Assembly: GCA_046704385.1 (NCBI GenBank)
Contig: JBJKSB010000042.1
Coordinates: forward strand, 1 to 28,750
From: GH45 sp046704385
GTDB taxonomy: Bacteria; Bacteroidota; Bacteroidia; Bacteroidales; SZUA-534
Direction of reading: 5' to 3'
Length of the DNA: 28,750 nucleotides
Numbering within the stretch: position 1 is the stretch's first letter; each line of letters starts with the position of its first letter. Positions 16,444 through 25,202 of this stretch are shown piece after piece. The notes under the pieces were generated by a model. It made no database searches. It had not been told where the DNA came from and saw only the letters and a list, made by a program, of their open reading frames with translations. The translations under genes and the position numbers were made by a program.

Positions 16444-18001
16444 AGATTCCTCCTTCCAAATCGGCAACTATTTCGTCAATAGCTATACGGAGTTTATTTT
16501 GGCGGATTACAATTTCGGCAATATGAGCATTGAGTTTTTCAATATCCACTTCTTCAACAATACTCTCTTGCTCAACATAGCTGCTTACTGCAATATTATA
16601 ATCGTTTTCGGCTATGTCTTCATTTTTTACCAATTGGCAAAAATGGTCTTCATTTTTCCGGTCGATAAATGCCTTTAATATTCGTTTGCGGTTATCATCA
16701 GATAACTTGTTTTTATTGCCACCACGCTCAAATTCTGCCGAAGCATCGATAAACAGTGTAGCATTATCTTTTTTACTTTTTTTAATTACAATAATGCAGG
16801 TGGCTATGGTTGTACCAAAAAATAAATCGGGAGGAAGCTGAATAACGGTATCAATATAGTTGTTATCCACTAAGTATTTCCTGATTTTTTGTTCGGCACC
16901 TCCACGATACAATACGCCCGGAAACTCAACAATGGCAGCCGTACCCGAAGTAGAAAGCCACGAAAGCATGTGCATGGTAAATGCCAAATCGGCTTTGCTT
17001 TTTGGTGCCAGCACTCCGGCAGGTGAAAAACGAGGGTCGTTTATTAAAAGAGGGTTGGCATCGCCATCCCATTTAATGGAATAGGGTGGATTTGAAACTA
17101 TTGCATCGAAAGGCTCATCATCCCAATGTTTGGGTTCGGTAAGGGTATCGCCGTGAGCAATATCGAATTTCTCGTAGTTTATATCGTGCAAAAACATATT
17201 GATACGGCAAAGGTTGTAGGTAGTAATATTTACTTCCTGTCCGTAAAATCCCTGCCTTACGTTTTCTTTACCCAATACTTTGGCAAATTTTAATAACAGA
17301 GAACCTGAACCACAAGCCGGGTCATAAACCTTGTTTACTTGTTTTTTACCTACTACAGTCATTTCGGCAAGCAACTCGGAAACTTCCTGCGGTGTGAAAA
17401 ATTCACCTCCAGATTTTCCGGCATTGCTGGCATACATGGTCATTAAAAACTCGTAGGCATCGCCAAAGGTATCAATGGTGTTGTCCTGGTATTCTCCTAA
17501 CTTTAATGCTCCTATTGATTCGAGTATTTTAACTAATTTCTCATTTCTTTTCTGAACTGTTCCTCCCAGTTTGTTGCTGTTCACATCAATGTCATCGAAC
17601 AACCCTTTTAAGTCATCTTCGCTGTCGGTTCCTTTGGCTGAATTTTCGATATTCTTAAAAACCTTGCTTAATGTTTCGTTCAGGTTCTCATCGTTCTTCG
17701 CTTTCTTCTGAACATTTATAAATAACTCGGAGGGCAGTATGAAAAAGCCTTTTTCTTTTACTGTATCAGCCCGACCAAATTCTGCATCTTTATCTGAAAT
17801 TTTGGCGTAGTCAAAATTTGTATTTCCGGTGCGTTGTTCTTCCTTATTGATGAATGAAGTCAGGTTCTCGGAAATGAACCTGTAAAATAACAAGCCCAGT
17901 ACATACGATTTAAAGTCCCAACCATCTACACTTCCGCGAAGGTCGTTTGCTATCTGCCATATTGCGCGGTGTAGTTCGTCGCGTTCTTGCTCTTTTGCCA
18001 T
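16436..18001 (-). CDS. hsdM: Type I restriction adenine methyltransferase (HsdM)
   Basis: This 521-residue N6-adenine methyltransferase protects host DNA and forms the core of the type I complex with HsdS and HsdR. A helical N-terminal domain (HsdM_N, about 5-150) precedes the catalytic domain. SAM-binding motif I is DPACGSGSLL (227-236), and the catalytic motif is NPPY (304-307), typical of N6-adenine enzymes. The length is normal. It starts 27 bp after the HerA stop and ends inside hsdS, with an 8-bp overlap. This region and hsdR look less A+T-rich than the SIR2-HerA pair upstream, which suggests that the two modules joined from different sources. Confidence 0.97.
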   Translation of the reverse strand: MAKEQERDELHRAIWQIANDLRGSVDGWDFKSYVLGLLFYRFISENLTSFINKEEQRTGNTNFDYAKISDKDAEFGRADTVKEKGFFILPSELFINVQKKAKNDENLNETLSKVFKNIENSAKGTDSEDDLKGLFDDIDVNSNKLGGTVQKRNEKLVKILESIGALKLGEYQDNTIDTFGDAYEFLMTMYASNAGKSGGEFFTPQEVSELLAEMTVVGKKQVNKVYDPACGSGSLLLKFAKVLGKENVRQGFYGQEVNITTYNLCRINMFLHDINYEKFDIAHGDTLTEPKHWDDEPFDAIVSNPPYSIKWDGDANPLLINDPRFSPAGVLAPKSKADLAFTMHMLSWLSTSGTAAIVEFPGVLYRGGAEQKIRKYLVDNNYIDTVIQLPPDLFFGTTIATCIIVIKKSKKDNATLFIDASAEFERGGNKNKLSDDNRKRILKAFIDRKNEDHFCQLVKNEDIAENDYNIAVSSYVEQESIVEEVDIEKLNAHIAEIVIRQNKLRIAIDEIVADLEGGIYE

Positions 18002-18028
18002 TTATAATATCTTGTTTTAAATTCAGTT

Positions 18029-19960
18029 TTATAATTCTACGTTAAACTCTTTCTCTCTAAACCAATTTCTACTGATTTCATTATTGTCGCTTTTGGGTTT
18101 TGGGTCTGCGGTGTTTACTTTAAATGTTGTTGGTAAATTGACTGCATGCCCGAATATTAAAGCATGTTGGGTCGGAATTGATGGTAATCGCTTTAATATC
18201 GTTTCGGAAATGTGAGGTGTAATCTGTCTTATGTGGGACAAGTCCTCTGGGTTTTGAATTCTATGTACAATAAAATTGCTACATTGAGACAATACGGTTC
18301 TTGATAATTCACTTGGTCTTTGCGAGGATATTAGCAAAAACATACCATATTTACGACCTTCTTTTGCTATTCTTTCAAAAATTCGGTTTGCATCACCAAA
18401 TACTTTACCCGAATCTATTGATATATATCTGTGAGCTTCTTCTAAAACAAGATTTACAGGAAATATATTCCGGTCTTTTGCTTGTCGTAATTTTTCAAAA
18501 ATCATCCTTGATAAAACACAAGAAATAACTTCAACCATTTCATCATTTGCTGAATTTAAGTCTATTATTATAATTTGTGATTTCTTTGTAAGATTTTCTA
18601 CACCAATAAATTGCATTAAAAAATCATTTTGCTTGATGTTTTTACGATTTTGAGTTAGAAACTTAAAATCGTCACGATTTTGTATACTCTTATACCTTGT
18701 AATTAAAGAGGAACAATAATCTCTAATTTGTTTATTTCCATGGTATTCCTCATACAATAATGATGTTTCAAGGGCTTTTCCTAAATCTTCAAAATTGAAT
18801 TTTTCAGAATTATAAATAGGGTCTATAATAATATCTTCTTTAATAAATTTACGAACAGCATTCTTAAATTTATCTTCTTCATCTTTGCTTGGAAAGTTGC
18901 CGAATTTCGCATCAAATTTGGAAAAATCGACATTCGGATTGAATTTCGCGTTTTCTAAAAGAGAAATTATCCTTTGTCGCTTTGCTACAGGGCTTTCCCA
19001 ATGTTCAAAAACATACATTATGCTACATGCATAAATATGTTGTAGTGCATCAATCGATAAATTTTGAGTAAACCCAAGTGCATTTCTCAAAATTGGCAGT
19101 TGAGTCCGTTCGCTTGCTTGTAATAATAATGCCCACTCATCAATATTCAGAAACCAATGTGGTAATACAAATTTTTTTAATTGGTCTTTATCTGCCTCTG
19201 GGATTTCGTCTATTGTAAAATTTTTTATCTCAATATTTTCGTTATTCTCTGTAATCTTACTGAAAGCCTGACGATATTCTCCATTCACATCGAAAAAGAT
19301 AAATGAACTACCCGCAGCGCTATAATCAAAATACTTATAAAGTGTTTGCAGCATAGAAGCAATGGTGCAAGATTTTCCGCTCCCGGTGTTACCTAAAACA
19401 GCAGAATGGCTTCCAAAAAATTTATCTATGTCAATTTTAACTTCATAGTCAGGGAATATACTTGACCTCCCAATTGGCAGAGAGATATATCTATTTTTGC
19501 AATGGCAGTTATCCGCTTTACACTCTTCCTTGTTTTGACAGCTTTGTACTATCGTTTTATTAGTTTTGAAAATTATATCCAGTTCTTCCTCTTTAATATA
19601 AAGAACATCAGAATATAAGGTAGGATAAACACTAACTCCAAAATCGAAACTTTTATTATTTATTGTACCTATTGGAATAACTTCTAAAAATTTACCTGTT
19701 TGAATTTTACTTAATATTTGTTCCGTGGGATTTGAAAAAGGTACATTCAAATCTTTTTCACGTACCCCAGAAACCTCAGCAACCAAATAGTAGTTTTGAT
19801 AAGGTACAATAACATAGCTATTTAATTGAGCAAAATAGTGAATGTCATCAAATCCGCTAACATTAAAGTTTTCTAACCCGCTTAATAATTCTACCGTGAA
19901 ACGGTCGGAATTGATTGCAACAATCTTCCCAATAACTCGTTGTTTGTCTTCTTTGGTCAT
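18029..19960 (-). CDS. herA: HerA-family ATPase, partner of the SIR2 protein
   Basis: This 643-residue hexameric-type ATPase of the FtsK-HerA group has an N-terminal HAS-barrel-like part (about 1-130), Walker A GNTGSGKS (190-197), FFDVNGEYR after it, a Walker B VLEEAHRY near residue 500, and the ISSQRPSEL segment typical of HerA. SIR2-HerA pairs are a known anti-phage system in which HerA assembles with and controls an NAD-degrading SIR2 protein. An unusual insert just before the ATPase core holds four cysteines (C141, C147, C152, C154) and may bind zinc. The gene overlaps the SIR2 stop by four bases (ATGA), which points to coupled translation. Confidence 0.92.
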   Translation of the reverse strand: MTKEDKQRVIGKIVAINSDRFTVELLSGLENFNVSGFDDIHYFAQLNSYVIVPYQNYYLVAEVSGVREKDLNVPFSNPTEQILSKIQTGKFLEVIPIGTINNKSFDFGVSVYPTLYSDVLYIKEEELDIIFKTNKTIVQSCQNKEECKADNCHCKNRYISLPIGRSSIFPDYEVKIDIDKFFGSHSAVLGNTGSGKSCTIASMLQTLYKYFDYSAAGSSFIFFDVNGEYRQAFSKITENNENIEIKNFTIDEIPEADKDQLKKFVLPHWFLNIDEWALLLQASERTQLPILRNALGFTQNLSIDALQHIYACSIMYVFEHWESPVAKRQRIISLLENAKFNPNVDFSKFDAKFGNFPSKDEEDKFKNAVRKFIKEDIIIDPIYNSEKFNFEDLGKALETSLLYEEYHGNKQIRDYCSSLITRYKSIQNRDDFKFLTQNRKNIKQNDFLMQFIGVENLTKKSQIIIIDLNSANDEMVEVISCVLSRMIFEKLRQAKDRNIFPVNLVLEEAHRYISIDSGKVFGDANRIFERIAKEGRKYGMFLLISSQRPSELSRTVLSQCSNFIVHRIQNPEDLSHIRQITPHISETILKRLPSIPTQHALIFGHAVNLPTTFKVNTADPKPKSDNNEISRNWFREKEFNVEL

Positions 19961-21282
19961 TTCAGCAAATCTTTTAAGTTATTGATTGTTGTTTCCATTT
20001 TTTTATCTAAATCTTCATTTGTTAAGTCTGGAAGAATATCATCAACAAATCTTTTAAAAAAATGTAAGGGTATATAATGGACATTATCGCCGGGAAATTT
20101 CTCACCTATTATCCAAATTCTTGAATCATCTAATTTTAATAATTCTCCAATCTTGTTGTATTCAGTCGGTTTACCGATAATTATTAATCTGAATGAAGGT
20201 ATTGTAAATGCCTGAAATATAAGATTGTTAATATGTTCATCGTTAAAGCTATATCCAATAGTAACGAGGATATTATTATTCATCATTAGTTTTCGTTGAA
20301 ACTCTCGAAATAAGTCAGAATAAGGACTACCAAAGCTTGCATTATATTTTAAAGGTGTAGGATAAATCATTATTTCCTTCTTTTTCAAGCTCCTAAACTG
20401 TGGGTTTTGTATTTCCTGAACTTTGAATAACTTGTTTTCACCTTCCGCTTCAATCCAATTAACAGACCCATGTATCTTATACAGATAAAAGAAGTTATCA
20501 ATTACACTCCATTTTGATTGCGATAAATCCATTTTTTCAGCAAGGGCATAATTAAAGATTGTTGGATTAAAAAACTTACTGATACCACCCGTAAAACCAT
20601 TTGCATAATGTATTCCCATTAAATCCATTGCCTTTTCGGAATACAAATCATAGTTGGTTGTAAATATGTTTAATCGAGGGAGCGTGGAATTTCTTGATAA
20701 TAATTTCCTGTAAAATTGTTTATAGATATCCATTAAAGGAGTATCTACTTTGTTATGAGCGTTTTCTTCATTAAGAATCTTTTTTAGTAAAAAATTTCTT
20801 GCTTTCTGAATTATATTATTAATTCTTTCATCTTCTGATGTTTCCTTTTCATCACCATCTTCATCCGAAGTTTGGACTGCTATAGTTCTCTTTTCATAAT
20901 AATATGACAAGCTATGTAGTGTTGATAGAAATGTTTCAAGGTTGGTGTTAAATGTTTCATTTTCTACATCTATTTGCAGATTATCTTTTAGCCAATCTTT
21001 ATCTTCCTGAAAGTTTTCTAATCCATAAAATTCTTTAGCCAAAGGTACCATAACAGGTATCCCGATTTGTATAAATTCAGATTCTCCTGATTCGTCGTTT
21101 TTTTGTTCAATCTCACATGAAGAACATCCGCTACCTAAAAGAAATGATAAGTTTTTGTTATCAAGAACTTTTAAAAAGGAATCTTTGATTTTCTTAAGAT
21201 TCGAATCATCGCCTAAATCAAGACCTTGAACTTTATCAGAAGAAATTACATTCTCCTTACCCTTATAAAAGAATATTTCCAT
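19957..21282 (-). CDS. SIR2-domain NADase-like defence protein
   Basis: This 441-residue SIR2-family protein has a nucleotide-binding loop LLGSGCS (48-54), TTNYD (208-212) with the catalytic-type N210, and KIHGS with H271. A late GYSFNDEHI segment is usual in defence SIR2 proteins. The key residues are intact, so NAD hydrolysis is likely when the system is triggered. An acidic insertion lies around 138-153. Family knowledge predicts that it works as a complex with HerA and causes abortive infection by NAD depletion. It starts 1 bp after the XRE stop and overlaps herA by four bases. Confidence 0.9.
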   Translation of the reverse strand: MEIFFYKGKENVISSDKVQGLDLGDDSNLKKIKDSFLKVLDNKNLSFLLGSGCSSCEIEQKNDESGESEFIQIGIPVMVPLAKEFYGLENFQEDKDWLKDNLQIDVENETFNTNLETFLSTLHSLSYYYEKRTIAVQTSDEDGDEKETSEDERINNIIQKARNFLLKKILNEENAHNKVDTPLMDIYKQFYRKLLSRNSTLPRLNIFTTNYDLYSEKAMDLMGIHYANGFTGGISKFFNPTIFNYALAEKMDLSQSKWSVIDNFFYLYKIHGSVNWIEAEGENKLFKVQEIQNPQFRSLKKKEIMIYPTPLKYNASFGSPYSDLFREFQRKLMMNNNILVTIGYSFNDEHINNLIFQAFTIPSFRLIIIGKPTEYNKIGELLKLDDSRIWIIGEKFPGDNVHYIPLHFFKRFVDDILPDLTNEDLDKKMETTINNLKDLLK

Positions 21283-21283
21283 T

Positions 21284-21571
21284 TTAGTTTTCCTTTATAT
21301 GTTTTTTTGCCATATCCAATACCATGTCCGCAACTTTCCTTTCATTAGCCAATATTGAAATTATCTGGTCGGTAAGCCAAAGAGTCAATAACTCCTTTTC
21401 ATCAATTCCAAGAAGTTTAGCTATGGAAACAACCTGTTCACGTTTTGCAGGGCGGTCGCCTCGCTCAATTTTGCTATACATTGGAGTATCAATTTCCAGT
21501 GCTGAGGCTAATTGTCTTTGAAGCAATTGCTTTTCTTCTCTCAACTGTCGAATTTTATCGGCAAATAACAT
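21284..21571 (-). CDS. XRE-family HTH regulator of the defence operon
   Basis: This 95-residue DNA-binding protein is almost entirely one XRE/Cro-type domain (KIRQLREEKQL, RQLASALEID, YSKIERGDR) with a short helical tail. Small regulators like this often stand at the head of restriction-modification and other defence operons and set expression timing. It is the first gene after the promoter at 21626-21656, with candidate operators on both sides, so autoregulation is likely. The SIR2 gene follows after 1 bp, so the two are almost certainly co-transcribed. Confidence 0.9.
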   Translation of the reverse strand: MLFADKIRQLREEKQLLQRQLASALEIDTPMYSKIERGDRPAKREQVVSIAKLLGIDEKELLTLWLTDQIISILANERKVADMVLDMAKKHIKEN

Positions 21572-21607
21572 CGGCTATAATTTTATATATTTGACTTTTC
21601 AATTTTT

Positions 21608-21616
21608 GAATTGTCA
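21608..21616 (+). promoter_or_regulatory. Candidate XRE operator, promoter-proximal
   Basis: GAATTGTCA here is repeated exactly at 21670-21678, 62 bp away. With TGAC just to the left it forms an imperfect inverted pair (TGAC...GTCA). It lies immediately downstream of the -7 box, where a bound repressor would block initiation. Confidence 0.5.
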
Positions 21617-21625
21617 GAATTTGAA

Positions 21626-21656
21626 CAAATATAAATAAATAAGCATAAGTATCGAA
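21626..21656 (-). promoter_or_regulatory. Bacteroidota-type promoter of the defence operon
   Basis: Reading the minus strand, a -7 box TATATTTG (21626-21633) matches TAnnTTTG fully. A -33 box TTCG (21653-21656, three of four bases of TTTG) lies 19 bp upstream. The leader to the XRE start would be about 45-50 bases. Confidence 0.65.
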
Positions 21657-21662
21657 AAATAA

Positions 21663-21678
21663 TGACAGGGAATTGTCA
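21663..21678. promoter_or_regulatory. Candidate XRE operator, upstream of the promoter
   Basis: TGACA (21663-21667) and TGTCA (21674-21678) form an inverted repeat with a 6-bp spacer, sharing GAATTGTCA with the site at 21608-21616. It stands just upstream of the -33 box, so the two sites flank the promoter. Confidence 0.5.
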
Positions 21679-21680
21679 AC

Positions 21681-21708
21681 AAAAAAGCGAACATCTCTGC
21701 TCGCTTTT
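21681..21708 (-). terminator. Intrinsic terminator of the replication unit
   Basis: On the minus strand AAAAGCGA, a 10-base loop and TCGCTTTT form a hairpin that runs into a T-run. It begins 3 bp after the stop of the DUF3987 gene and separates the replication unit from the defence promoter. Confidence 0.85.
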
Positions 21709-21711
21709 CTA

Positions 21712-23487
21712 TCAGGGCTTCTGATATTTATCGTGGGCGTAATGGTTAATTAATCCATTGTCTGTGAAGCGTTTTATATGCTTCTCGGCTGTCTTGTCCG
21801 GGATGCCTAATTTTTGTGCCACTGTCAAATAATCTTTCCGGCAGAACTCCTGTGGGAGTTCGTCTAAAAACTGTTGTTTTTGATTTTTAGGGGCCTCTAT
21901 GATTGTTTCAGCAGGTAGCTGTTGAAATACATTGGCCGCGTGCTGCACAAGTATTTTAACCATCGATAATGCAGTGTTAAAATCGCTATCCATACAAACC
22001 AATGGAGAATGAATATCACCGGTATCCATAATACGCAGGGTAGTGAGTGTCATTGCAATGCGAAAAGTAATGAGACCGAGCCGCCGAACGGTGGCGAGGT
22101 AATCAGCACCATACAAACATAAATATTGATTTTGCGTTTGGGCAAAATAGGCATTAAATGCCTGTTGCTGTCCAGAGGTTAAGCAAAAACGTGTTGGTTC
22201 CGATTGGTATTGCAAGTGTTTGTATAAATCATAAAATTCATGCCCTAAGCGATTAAAAAAGCTGTCGAGTGTTTGGTCGGATGAATTGGCAAATACATCG
22301 TTCCAAACCGGGCGAACATTCATAAAATAGAACATAAAGCGACTGAATAATCCGTTTTCGGCACTTGGAATAAGTGCTGAAACCTGTTTTGGCGTTCCTG
22401 ATAAAAGAGCAGATAAACGGGGATTGTTGATTTCAACATACTCCCTGTCTTTTCGTCTGTTGTATGAAATTGTTTCGTGATGGAACGCTTTGCGAAAACC
22501 ATCTGAATAATTTCCATGCTCGCTTTTAAATGTAAGTGCAAGCGTGTCGCCTTCGGTTTCAAAAATAAGACCTGAACCATTGTTGTCGTTTAATATCTGG
22601 AATAATCCGGTTGCACTATTGTTGGCCGGAATAATCAGCATTTTTACAGGTGGTTCTTTGGGGCGTTCAACTTCTGATTTGTTCTTTGTTGAGGCATATT
22701 CTGCCAGCTTTCTTTGATACTCTTCAAATTCGAGCTTTGAAATTTCCCGTAACGATTTGTGTATCGGCTCAACCAGTTTACGGCACAACGTTAAACGGCC
22801 TTTACCAGCCGAAGCCTGAGCCGTGACGAAAAGAAATAAATTCGGATAAACTTCCCTCTCAGCATAAATGCCATAAATATTTGGCAAGCATGAGGATATT
22901 GCAACCAATGAACCAAGCAAAAGAAGGTCTCTGTCTTCGTTGGAGTTGGATTTTGCAACTACCTTTTGCAGAAGTTCTGGAAGGTCGGAATAGACTTCAT
23001 CGGGAAATGTCGGAAGGTTTGTTTCCTGCAATTCCTCCAAATCTCCTGTTTCTTCTTTTATAGGTGTTACCAGATTTGTTTCTACTATTGGTTTATTGGA
23101 TGGATGAGGTACAGATACACTCACACCGGCTGACTTTGCAAGGTGGTAGAGTGTTTTGATAGTAACGCCGTGGCCGTGCGAAGCAAGGCAGGCGTTGTAT
23201 TGCTTATCAGTTTCAGACTGGTTGTAACCAGGATAAAAACTGCTTAAACGATGATAATAAGACCGACCGCTTTCGCCCAGAGCGTCAGCGAGGGCAAAGC
23301 CAAGGTCTCTCCAATCGGCATAGTTGGGGGCAATATCAATGGATGCAGCTTCAATCCGTTGTGTTATTGTTTCAATCTCATTTGAAGTATCAATATTCGA
23401 TTGAGGTATTACGGTTGTTGAAACTGTGTTTTTTTCTGTGACATTATTTGTTGCCCAATCTGTGGGTTTAAATTTCTTCTTGCTCAT
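21712..23487 (-). CDS. DUF3987 helicase-like replication protein with PriCT domain
   Basis: This 591-residue protein is typical of Bacteroidota integrative elements. The N-terminal third has a primase C-terminal-like segment (PriCT_2; YADWRDLGFALADALG near 56-71). A DUF3987 domain follows, with a P-loop-like AQASAGKGRL, IPANNSATGLFQIL, LIFETEGDTLA, and SALLSGTPKQV, which together resemble a superfamily 3/RecA-type replicative ATPase. A winged-helix-like tail (KDYLTVAQKLGIPDKTAEKHI) ends it. It most likely helps replicate the excised element, working with the primase-fold protein whose gene overlaps its start by 20 bp. A strong terminator follows its stop. Confidence 0.87.
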   Translation of the reverse strand: MSKKKFKPTDWATNNVTEKNTVSTTVIPQSNIDTSNEIETITQRIEAASIDIAPNYADWRDLGFALADALGESGRSYYHRLSSFYPGYNQSETDKQYNACLASHGHGVTIKTLYHLAKSAGVSVSVPHPSNKPIVETNLVTPIKEETGDLEELQETNLPTFPDEVYSDLPELLQKVVAKSNSNEDRDLLLLGSLVAISSCLPNIYGIYAEREVYPNLFLFVTAQASAGKGRLTLCRKLVEPIHKSLREISKLEFEEYQRKLAEYASTKNKSEVERPKEPPVKMLIIPANNSATGLFQILNDNNGSGLIFETEGDTLALTFKSEHGNYSDGFRKAFHHETISYNRRKDREYVEINNPRLSALLSGTPKQVSALIPSAENGLFSRFMFYFMNVRPVWNDVFANSSDQTLDSFFNRLGHEFYDLYKHLQYQSEPTRFCLTSGQQQAFNAYFAQTQNQYLCLYGADYLATVRRLGLITFRIAMTLTTLRIMDTGDIHSPLVCMDSDFNTALSMVKILVQHAANVFQQLPAETIIEAPKNQKQQFLDELPQEFCRKDYLTVAQKLGIPDKTAEKHIKRFTDNGLINHYAHDKYQKP

Positions 23488-24454
23488 ACTTCTTCAATAA
23501 TAAAGGATTAATAAAAACGTCAGGGTCATAAGGTAGAAAGCAAGCCCGGGAAATATCTTTTCCTGACTTGTCAACCTCGATCGAATAGGTTTGTAAAATG
23601 TAATTGGCTACCGAGGTGAAGTATTCACCGTGGGGAGATTCTTGTGTATCTATTTCAATAATCCATTTCAAACCATCACTGGAAGGACTTACAAACAATA
23701 GCTGAGTATCAAAATACTCATCGGCAAGCAAGGCTTGTCGTAGAGTATCTAAATCCTGAACATGGTCAAAATCGATGCACAAAAGCTCGGAATGTTTTGC
23801 AAGTGATTTGTCGCTCCGGGAATTAAATACACCTGAAAAGGTGCAATAGTCGAAGTTTGAAGCCTTGTATTTGCGAGCTTTGGCACTATCCGCAATGTTC
23901 CTGAGTTCTTCTGTTTGCTGTTTGTAATAATCTCCCTTAATTGCATTATAGACCTGAGCCAAGGAAACTGTTTTGTGTGGAAAAACATTCCGTATAGGTG
24001 CTTTAAAAAATGAAAAGGCAAAGCCTTTTTCATTTTCTGTGTTTACTGGTTTTTTATTAAATGCTGGCTTGCCGGATTTATTTTGCTTATAGAAACTCCA
24101 ATTCTCCCCGATACGCAGGTTCATCTCTTTGTTCAGGATTTGCAATAAATCATCTCCTGACTGTTTGTAATGCAGTTCGGCGAAGTCGAATGCATCACCG
24201 GCAGGGATAGAATTATCACAATCGGTATGCTGTGCAAACTCTTTATCCATAGCATTCCCCAAGATGTTTTCTTTAAAAATGAAAATATTCAATGTCGATT
24301 TATCGGCATTGAATGGATTTTTGGCAGGGGAACAAGTCCTCCCCGAAAGGGAGAGGACTGTTTCATCTGGATAATACAATCTCAAAATATATGCATAGAT
24401 ACCAATGCCATATTGAGTTTTTGATAATACCGCCTCTTTACTTATTGCCTCCAT
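23468..24454 (-). CDS. BT4734-like primase-fold replication protein
   Basis: This 328-residue protein has an N-terminal part (1-115, with SKTQYG, LRLYYPDETV and KNPFNADKSTLNI) found at the start of mobile-element replication proteins of Bacteroidota. The BT4734/VirE-N domain (about 145-320) follows. The CIDFDHV motif (D228, D230), FVSPSSDGLKW and DISRACFLPYDPD match the archaeo-eukaryotic primase fold assigned to this family. It probably primes replication of the element. The gene overlaps both the HTH gene upstream (17 bp) and the DUF3987 gene downstream (20 bp). Confidence 0.83.
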   Translation of the reverse strand: MEAISKEAVLSKTQYGIGIYAYILRLYYPDETVLSLSGRTCSPAKNPFNADKSTLNIFIFKENILGNAMDKEFAQHTDCDNSIPAGDAFDFAELHYKQSGDDLLQILNKEMNLRIGENWSFYKQNKSGKPAFNKKPVNTENEKGFAFSFFKAPIRNVFPHKTVSLAQVYNAIKGDYYKQQTEELRNIADSAKARKYKASNFDYCTFSGVFNSRSDKSLAKHSELLCIDFDHVQDLDTLRQALLADEYFDTQLLFVSPSSDGLKWIIEIDTQESPHGEYFTSVANYILQTYSIEVDKSGKDISRACFLPYDPDVFINPLLLKKYEQEEI

Positions 24455-24812
24455 AATACTTGATTTTCATCATTGTGTAATGATTGTTGAGGATTCGGGA
24501 AATATCAGAGCGGCGATAGTAGATTTTATTGCCAATGCGGGAAAATGGCAATGTGCCATTTGAACGCAAGGTTTGCAATGTCCGTGGACTGATATGCAGA
24601 ATTTGCATTACATCCTGATTGTCGAGCCAATCCTCTAACCTGTCAGCTAAAGGACTATTTGCATTTGCAGGGCATACAGAACAGGAATTTTCATCCTGAT
24701 TAGTTTGCTGTTTACTTGTTTTAAAATGATTGCGGAAAGCGACTGCAAAAGGTTCCTGACTGTTTAAAAAGTAGTCTGATAGTATTTCGCCAATGGTTTT
24801 AGGTTCGCTCAT
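24438..24812 (-). CDS. Helix-turn-helix excisionase-type protein (second of pair)
   Basis: This 124-residue protein has a MerR/excisionase-type HTH in its second half: DVMQILHISPRTLQTLRSNG, then a wing FSRIGNKIYYRRSDI. The N-terminal half looks disordered, with a CSVCPAN segment. Pairs of such proteins commonly stand before the replication genes of Bacteroidota mobile elements and control excision or replication. It shares four bases with the HTH gene upstream and overlaps the primase-fold gene. Confidence 0.8.
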   Translation of the reverse strand: MSEPKTIGEILSDYFLNSQEPFAVAFRNHFKTSKQQTNQDENSCSVCPANANSPLADRLEDWLDNQDVMQILHISPRTLQTLRSNGTLPFSRIGNKIYYRRSDISRILNNHYTMMKIKYYGGNK

Positions 24813-25174
24813 TTTAAACCTCCCTTCCTGTTGGCGACAAATGCGGCTGCATCTGCCTGTATTTCTACAACTGATTTGTGTTTGTCACCAATTAACCATG
24901 CATCAATTTCGCTTTTAAGAAATTGGAGCTTTTTACCTTTCTTGTGGTAAGGAATGAGTTTTTGTCCAATCCAACCATAAACTGTTTGACGGGCTGGCTT
25001 GTCAGGCAAATAGTTACACAACTCTTGTAAATTAAACCACTTGTCAGATTCGGGCAATTCTGACCTTGTTGCACTAAGCAGGGTTTCTAATCTTTCCACC
25101 TTGCCGATTAAATACGCCAATGCTTGTGGCATATCGTTAAATGAAATCTCCGTTTGAAAATGATTTACTTGCAT
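24809..25174 (-). CDS. Helix-turn-helix excisionase-type protein (first of pair)
   Basis: This 121-residue protein combines an N-terminal helix (LAYLIGKVERLETLLSATR, coiled-coil-like) with a HTH: FNLQELCNYLPDKPARQTVY, GWIGQKLIPYHKKGKKLQF, then a helix ending in AWLIGD. It heads the replication operon. Its leader contains two hairpins (25179-25203 and 25203-25229), so expression may be controlled by attenuation. Confidence 0.8.
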   Translation of the reverse strand: MQVNHFQTEISFNDMPQALAYLIGKVERLETLLSATRSELPESDKWFNLQELCNYLPDKPARQTVYGWIGQKLIPYHKKGKKLQFLKSEIDAWLIGDKHKSVVEIQADAAAFVANRKGGLK

Positions 25175-25202
25175 TTTTCAAATTTTTAATCATAAAAAAT
25201 TT

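Noticed and set aside
16444..16467. Upstream start for HsdS (MPIWKEES...)
   Set aside because: The ATG at 16443 has a strong GGAGG site and matches usual HsdS N-termini.
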